Positions 57,803 through 64,000 of a stretch of DNA of 64,000 nt are shown one piece after another. Source of the DNA: Guadua angustifolia (lineage: Eukaryota > Streptophyta > Magnoliopsida > Poales > Poaceae); contig JAYEVE010000689.1 of NCBI GenBank assembly GCA_036346375.1, positions 1-64,000 on the forward strand, written 5' to 3'. Position 1 is the first letter of the stretch. Every line of letters begins with the position of its first letter. The notes under the pieces were generated by a model. That model had not been told where the DNA came from. It searched no databases and saw nothing but the letters and a program-made list of their open reading frames with translations. Both the position numbers and the translations under genes were made by a program.

Positions 57803-57890
57803 CATTCACACACCCACACAAGCACACGCAACCACCCACACCCACACCCACACACACGCACACCCACGCCCACGCACGCGCAGAGACCCA
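57803..57890. repeat. (CA)/(CCCACA) microsatellite
   Basis: Alternating CA and CCCACA units over about 85 bases. It lies beyond the 3' end of the CDKC-like gene. Confidence 0.95.
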
Positions 57891-58035
57891 CGCCTATATT
57901 ATATAATCAGGTGTTCGCTAGCCCTAATCCAAGGTCAGCAGGAGAAACAAGACTTCAGCCTTCAGATAGTACTTACACCTATGTGATTCTCAGACAGCCA
58001 TCTAGGTTTCTTCCCCAATAGGTGGAAACTACAGT

Positions 58036-61000
58036 TTAGGGGAGGAAGTATGCTGCACTAAGAGCATCCTGTGCGGAAACTCTCTGCAGAATAAATGAAG
58101 TTACCAAAGTATTAGATTGTATAAAGACCTAACAAAATCTTTAAAAAAAAATCTGATGTACGGACTAAAGAATAAATCAATTGATTCTCCTAATCATAGA
58201 TTTAAAAAAAAATGATGTGGAGTTTATATTAGTTGGTCCCCTTCATATTGAATCTTTAGTGAATTACTCTTTTGTGAATGTGTTGTAGATGTAACAGCTC
58301 AATATCTATCAAATAATTAAAGAGTATCTAGAGAAAAATATAGGTATCTGGTTGACATTCAGTGGTTATAACGGCTTGGTTTAGTTTGAATATTGTAAAC
58401 TTGATATAGAATCTACTTTTAAAAAATATGGCCAACTTATACCTCCACGGTATACCAACTAATCTCCCAAAGCAGAATAATGGAAAATTTCCATTGCACC
58501 AAATTGAACCTATTTTTTTTTTTTAGAATCATGAACCAAATTTTCATTCACCAGATGAAATTTTCCAAACAAATTTGCTAGCTGTGAGTACCAATTACCA
58601 AATCTTGGAGCAAGGATATTGTGAGGCCCATCAAGTAGTTCTTGGTCTTTATAGAAGGCAGACTTTAGTTTTACATCTAATATGATAATAACTAACCATA
58701 AATTGAGTTGACTATCAAGTCTCAACATCAAAATCCTAAAGAAGTATAGTGCAGTGATACATAAGAAAGGACAACATACCTGAGTAGGATTAAGGATCAG
58801 CATGCGATCAATTAATTCCACCGCACTACTGTCAAAGCTGGAAAGGGAAGTATTTTTTTGCCACATTATATTCAATCTTAATAGGAAAATAGTAACTACT
58901 GCCAATACACGGGTGATAAGTGATAGCAGTTGGATTACCTCTGAAATATCTCTCTCAGGAGTCGTTTGGTTGGTGTTGCAGGATGGATAGTCTTGTATAA
59001 TGGTAGCTTTGATACTCCTGGCCAGTTTTCTTCATTTGGAAATCCACAGAGTTCGAATATTTTTGATAGCTGCTCTTGCTAAAATAACATACAAGTTTCT
59101 GTCAATGTTTTATGTGGAAAAAAAAATGGACTATTTGAGCATGGTAAATATTTGACAAAATTGGCTCTAGGACACTGCAAAATTGTGGCATTTGCAATAG
59201 GGCACTGGGAAATTGATAATTTGCTGCTGGACACTACAAAATCATGGCCATTTGGCAGAACATACTGCACCTATTACAATATGATTATTTTACAACTTTA
59301 GGACACATAAGGGGGGGCGTGAAAAGTTCCATTGCCAAATAAATCTTAAAAACTTTGGCCATCCAGAGTCCAGACTCTAGGATGCCTGGATACACCGATA
59401 CTGATACGAATACGTGATACCGCGATACGCCATTTCCCCAAAAACACCGTCTGACCATATGTGTGCAGGTATATAATAAAAATAAAATAATAGAGAAACA
59501 TATATGAGAAATGGTATATCATACACAAAATAGACATAAGAGAGATCATAACAAAGGAAACGAAGAAGCAAATGAGCTAGATCATCTCGAAAGCCCAGCA
59601 GCCCATAGCAAGCGGCTTTAGGGATCTAGTCTATTGCTGCTCCAAATATCTCCACAATTGTGCGCTTCTATTCACGCCACCCCAGCTATATGTCTTGCCT
59701 CCTAGCTGCTGCTACCCTCATTACTTCAGGTTGCCACTGGTTCTTTGGGAGTATACCACACTACTATAATCAAGAGGGAAAAGAGTACTAGTGAGAGGAC
59801 TCACCGTGCGTGAGGATCAGTGGCGCCGCCACGTCGGCGAGAGGAATGCATGCCACCGTCTCTGAGAGGAGAGGAATGTTGGCATGGGAGCCTGGGGGAA
59901 GAGAGGGGCAAGGGCGATGGTGTAGGGAGCGAGGAGGGACTGCGGGATAAGATAAATGATTCCAGCATTTCCTTTTGAGTTGGTAGAGGTATTATGGTTG
60001 AGAGGTATTGGGAAAGTATTAGGCAAGTATCGAGAATTATTTTATTTTTTTGAAAAATAGGGAATTCACGATCTGGGTAGGATACATATCCGATACCGAT
60101 ATGCCAGTTTTCTGAAGTATTCGAGTAACATAGTCCAGACTTGATAATTTGACCATCGATACTTTAACGTAGCAAACTTTGTTTTAAAAATTGTTCAACA
60201 AATAGGACTTCCCATGTCCCTTGTCTCTCCTATATTTCAAAATAGTGTTATTTTAATAGACCTGGTGTGTTCTAGCAAATTACCATAATTTTGTAGTGTC
60301 CATCAATGAATTATCGATTTTTTGGTGCCCTTCAGCAAACATCAGACTTTTGCGATGTCCTAGAGCCAATTTGCCTAAATATTTTCAGGAAGTAATAAAG
60401 CCATATCCAAGGACAAATTATCAACAAACATGTTGACATGTTTAGTGCTAAGGCGCGGAGGAAATGTTATAGCCTTATAGGAACCAAGGAGTCTATTCAA
60501 AAGAATGAAAAGCAATGTTAGTGACATGTCATTCCATTAGGAGGAATTAACAAAAATGGGAATCACTGGGGGTGATGGAAACAAAAATACAACAGTTAAT
60601 TGACATAAATTTAAGATAGAACTTACAAGTAAAAGATATTCCAAAGAAAAGTATCTAATTTATCAATACCACATGTGTTGAATAACGTTGGTCCAAAGAA
60701 AAGAATCTAATTTAGATGGTCCAAAGAAATGTATCCAACTTTCATATATCTGTCTAATTATCTGCACATTCAACTACAATAAATACTCCACAGCTTTTGA
60801 AATGGAGAACAGTAAGAAATAGCATGACAGAATGAAGTTGGACAGGTAGACATCATTACAGTAAAGACAACATATACATAGGAACAAAAGGTTAAGTTTG
60901 TACATGAAAGTAAAACATGTTGTCATGTTTAAAGTTCAGATGCAATCGAGCAACAGGAAAGCAAGCAAAAGAAGAGGAATGGACATCGTACCTCGGTTCT

Positions 61001-62578
61001 GCCCGGGAATAATGGTTTCCTTAGTAAAAATTCTGCAAATATGCAACCCACAGACCAAATATCCACAGCTTCAGCATAGTTTGTGGCACCGAGAAGCAAC
61101 TCTGGGGGTCTATGAGCAATATGTAGAATTGAGCAAGTTGTAGTGATGCCCACATCAGCACATGGAGATAAGAAAAATACAATGATATAAGTCTGTAAGG
61201 AGGTTGTGCAAGAGAATATATAATGAGTATTTTACTTGATTCTTTATTCCACTTACCGGTACCATAAAGTAATAACATGATTTGTGAAGCTTCCATCTCT
61301 AGTAAATGGCCTTGCAAGGCCAAAATCGGCAATTTTTAACAGATTACCACCACTTATTAGAAGATTAGCCCCTACAAATGGTTCCATAAACAAGAAATTC
61401 TGAGGGCATAATAAAAATTGACAAAGAGGTGAAAGTTGAAGTTAAATCCAAATGGAAGAAACCTTTGATATCACGATGTAGTACATTGTTGACATGGCAG
61501 TAGTGCAATCCTTTTAGCAGCTGCTCCATATAAAACTAAATAATCGAAATTAGACAAAACTGAATAGGTCATCCTTCCACAAAGTTGGAATATAAGGGGG
61601 TGTTTAGCACAGCTCCAGCTCTACCAAAATCCGTGGAGTTGGTGGAGTAAGGTATTTCTAGCTTCAGAAATTTATGGAGCTGTGGGTACATTAAGAGTGT
61701 TTAGGTGGTTATCTTGTTTACATTTTAGACAAAAAATATAAACTTAATTCACTTTATTTTAGCCTACAAGCTCTAAATTTAAGGTAGAGTTAGAATCTGG
61801 AGCTCTGCCAAACAGGACCTAAGAGAAATTGCTGGGGAGGAGCTTCTTTCTTTGGTAAGCTTACATTTCGATCTTAATTATTATAGCAAGTTGATAGGAC
61901 TTCGTACAGAGAAACTGTAGACTCATATTCTTCAGTAAGCATATTAGAGTACCTTGACTTGGGATGGGGTACTATGGTGCAAGACTTTCTTCAAATCATG
62001 GTCCATGTATTCAAAAACCATGTAGATATCTCCCTGTACATATGATCATCTGCATATGTTTAGCATATGTTAATTAAGGATTCCTATATACAAGACAACA
62101 GCATGAGAAAAAATTAATTAAAAGACAATAAAATATATCAGCACGCATACAACAATGAAGATTATAAGCAACAAACATAAGCCAACAAACCTGATCCTCC
62201 TGTTCCATTTGCAGAACCTGGAAATATTTAAACATGATTGAAATGTGCAGTTTTGGTACTCTTGGATATCTAGAAATGACTAGATGAACATTGTTACCAG
62301 GAGATACTACAATCTCTTTCAATCTGATGATGTTCTCATGATCCAGCTTTTTTAATAGTTTAATCTCACGCAAGATTTGGCGTGGAAACTACAGAGGTAC
62401 TGAACAGTTCAGAGGGGTGTATACAATGTCCATCAAAGAATGTGTTTGCTCAACATAAAAGAGTAACAATAGCATTGTTGAGATCGTAAAGCTTACCCCT
62501 TCTTTGCCATCATCTAGCTTGATTTTCTTAAGTGCTGCTCTTTCCCCAGTTATTATATCCATAGCTTCAAATACCTCA
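58036..62578 (-). CDS. CDKC: CDKC/CDK9-like protein kinase, 5' end outside window
   Basis: Minus-strand exons with consensus borders: 62578-62497, 62388-62298, 62217-62191, 62049-61953, 61535-61463, 61371-61257, 61110-60992, 59078-58939, 58837-58780, 58083-58036 (stop at 58038-58036). They carry the ATP-site lysine (ERAALKKIKL), helix-C glutamate (REIKLLKKLDHENI), catalytic VLHRDIKG, ADFGLARPF, activation-loop threonine in SFTNHVITLWYRPPE, DIWSVGCIFAEFL, and RMLILNPTQ plus RVSAQDALSAAYF at the end. CDKC kinases with cyclin T phosphorylate the RNA polymerase II tail. The helix-C lead is FPRQILREI instead of PITAIREI. The glycine-loop exon lies beyond 64000. Exon 62049-61953 is one base short near 62034 (a GGG run), which would shift the frame: either pseudogenisation or a sequencing error. 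Introns hold a Mutator-like element and a MITE. Confidence 0.88.
59154..60375. mobile_element. Mutator-like element in CDKC intron
   Basis: Long inverted ends of over 100 bases (GACAAAATTGGCTCTAGG on the left, GGCAAATTGGCTCTAGG reverse complemented from the right) are flanked on both sides by TAAATATTT (59145-59153, 60376-60384), a 9-bp duplication as for MULEs. The 1,222-bp element holds no transposase. Its middle carries 'gataccgatac'-type motifs of what may be a nested hAT end and a GC-rich part (59,580-60,030) of unknown origin. It lies in the intron between exons 61110-60992 and 59078-58939. Confidence 0.93.
61596..61819. mobile_element. Tourist-type MITE in CDKC intron
   Basis: The 224-bp element runs GGGGGTGTTTAGCACAGCTC to GAGCTCTGCCAAACAGGACC with inverted ends, flanked by TAA on both sides (61593-61595 and 61820-61822). 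Size, ends and TAA duplication fit PIF/Harbinger MITEs. Confidence 0.88.
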
Positions 62579-64000
62579 CTGAGATTTGTAGGAAAAGGCA
62601 CAATAACAACCACTTAGGCACTTAGAACAGAAAACAAATTAATGCAGCAGTAAAATGTATTGCCAGATTGGAGTTTGATGATGAAAATGGAAAGTCTATA
62701 ATAAAGTGATACCCCCTGCATTCCATTTTCTTATAATGGATTGATACTAAGGACAAGAGAGAATATAGAGACTGCAAACTGCATAGCATTTACTTTAGAC
62801 TTTGAAGAACTAAACACGTTAGAAGCCCATTACTTGCCACCTGATTTGGTGAGATGAGAGCAAGTGCTCAGAAGGAAATATAGATGATAGTGCAAACAAA
62901 TTCCTATACTTATTCTGAAAGAATGCCATGTTCACAAACTTTACTCTAAAAATTTTGCATCTGCATCCACTTTATGATGTAATGCAACTCACAATTTGCA
63001 ATTTAAGCATTTGGATTTGTTTAAATGCAGAAAAAAATAGGAAGTTCACAGTTTCTATTGCTCTACCAACAATATTACCACTCCTTTTCATAAAGAGGGC
63101 TTTACACGAGTGAAAAAAAAAGGAAAAGAATGTTGCAGCATTGCAGGCTGTGACTACAATGAGAGTTTGCACTTAAACATTAACAATATCTTGCAACTAC
63201 TTTAGAATTCAGTATGAATGCTTGAACTTATTTCTTGTTCAGTGAACTGAGGTATTTCAAGAGTACAGTGGATGCAAGACAAATATTGAAAGAACTATTG
63301 TGATATTACTAAAAAAACTTGCGCTTGAATAAATATTTTTTTATTTTGGCCAAAAAGGAGCACATTCAACTGCGATCCTCACAAAACAAAGATAAACAAC
63401 CAAGTAGAGAGACAGAAAATAAATCATACACATGATGCATAATCTAGACTGGTGCCCAATCAAGTGGAACCTCATTTTTTTTTGGTACACTCCAAAAGCC
63501 ATATAAGGTTCTTTCTTCCCTAGAAAGGAATTGCAAAGCCATGGACCTAACAATATAGAATTCCAATGTCTGCATCAAAATTTACTCTCGCAAGCATTGG
63601 CTGAATAGGGGTTCTTCTGTAAAACGTACTTAACAATATTCATTATCTGCACCTAACGTGCTCCAGCATACTGAGACATGGATTTAGGAAACCTGGATTG
63701 TACAGGCAAAGGCCTAGGTTGGGAAAATTATCGTGCAGAAAACAGCATTTGTCTAAAAGATGCAAGGTTATTTAGCTGCCAAAAGTTGATTTGCATGAAT
63801 AGGTGAGGTTTTTGGTAAAAAAATACATTGAATTTTGATACCAAACGTTAAGATATTTGTTGTTTCTTTCGTCACAATAAAAAGAGCAGCTAGCTAGCAG
63901 CAGTGGATATATGCAACTTTTCAATTTTCATGGCTGTGGTGAATAAGAAGTCCATTGATCAACATATATGCCAAATGACTAAGGAGTGTGCAAGTCCGTC
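62579..64000. other. Intron or upstream part of CDKC-like gene
   Basis: I searched the minus strand for the glycine-loop exon (GEGTYG) that should precede 62578 and did not find it. The DNA is AT-rich without coding matches, so it is best read as a long first intron, with exon 1 beyond the window edge. Confidence 0.5.

Noticed and set aside
58510..58905. 131-codon minus-strand frame as a separate gene or terminal kinase exon
   Set aside because: It includes kinase exon 58837-58780 but reads on into intron; the real last exon (RVSAQDALSAAYF, stop) lies at 58083-58036 with a proper acceptor.

Overview
This is a plant nuclear window, almost certainly from a grass (Poaceae). The signs are intron-containing plant gene pieces (CDK9/CDKC-type kinase, respiratory burst oxidase, HRD3, NRAMP, kinesin-like calmodulin-binding protein), a dense mix of Ty3/gypsy, Ty1/copia, CACTA, hAT, Mutator and Tourist elements typical of grass genomes, and GC-rich first exons. 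The species cannot be told from sequence alone. Nearly everything between positions 1 and about 57,500 is transposon-derived; the one gene-like locus with a largely complete exon chain is a CDKC-like kinase on the minus strand at the right edge.

Layout. 1-6.6 kb: a truncated Ty3/gypsy element (minus strand) and LTR remnants. 6.66-10.57 kb: a CACTA element with a 3-bp target duplication that carries intron-bearing pieces of at least three unrelated genes (KCBP, NRAMP, endosulfine). 10.8-16.9 kb: a 1-kb hAT element with an exact 8-bp duplication, an LTR-like block, a decayed SPC12 copy and a small non-autonomous LTR family. 16.9-22.1 kb: a nested Ty1/copia element with 239-bp LTRs and a 5-bp duplication, inserted inside the LTR of that small family. 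23.6-28.6 kb: two hAT elements around a broken Rboh (NADPH oxidase) gene whose exon 2 is inverted. 29.76-36.00 kb: a second gene-carrying CACTA element, holding the 3' part of HRD3/SEL1L. 38.7-50.3 kb: a roughly 11.7-kb Ty3/gypsy element of Tat type with two RNase H domains, an antisense accessory ORF, and LTRs that contain a G-box-bearing minisatellite. 52.3-56.6 kb: two hAT-like elements and a small pol III-type (tRNA-derived) unit. 58.0-62.6 kb: the CDKC-like gene, with a Mutator-like element and a Tourist MITE in its introns.

The strongest results are structural: six DNA elements and one retroelement whose ends and target-site duplications can be read directly, two independent CACTA gene captures (one with an in-frame fusion of KCBP to NRAMP coding sequence), and the Rboh inversion that was later hit by a hAT. 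Many retroelement frames are broken; in the Tat element LTR differences include many one-base homopolymer changes, so some frameshifts may be sequencing errors rather than decay.
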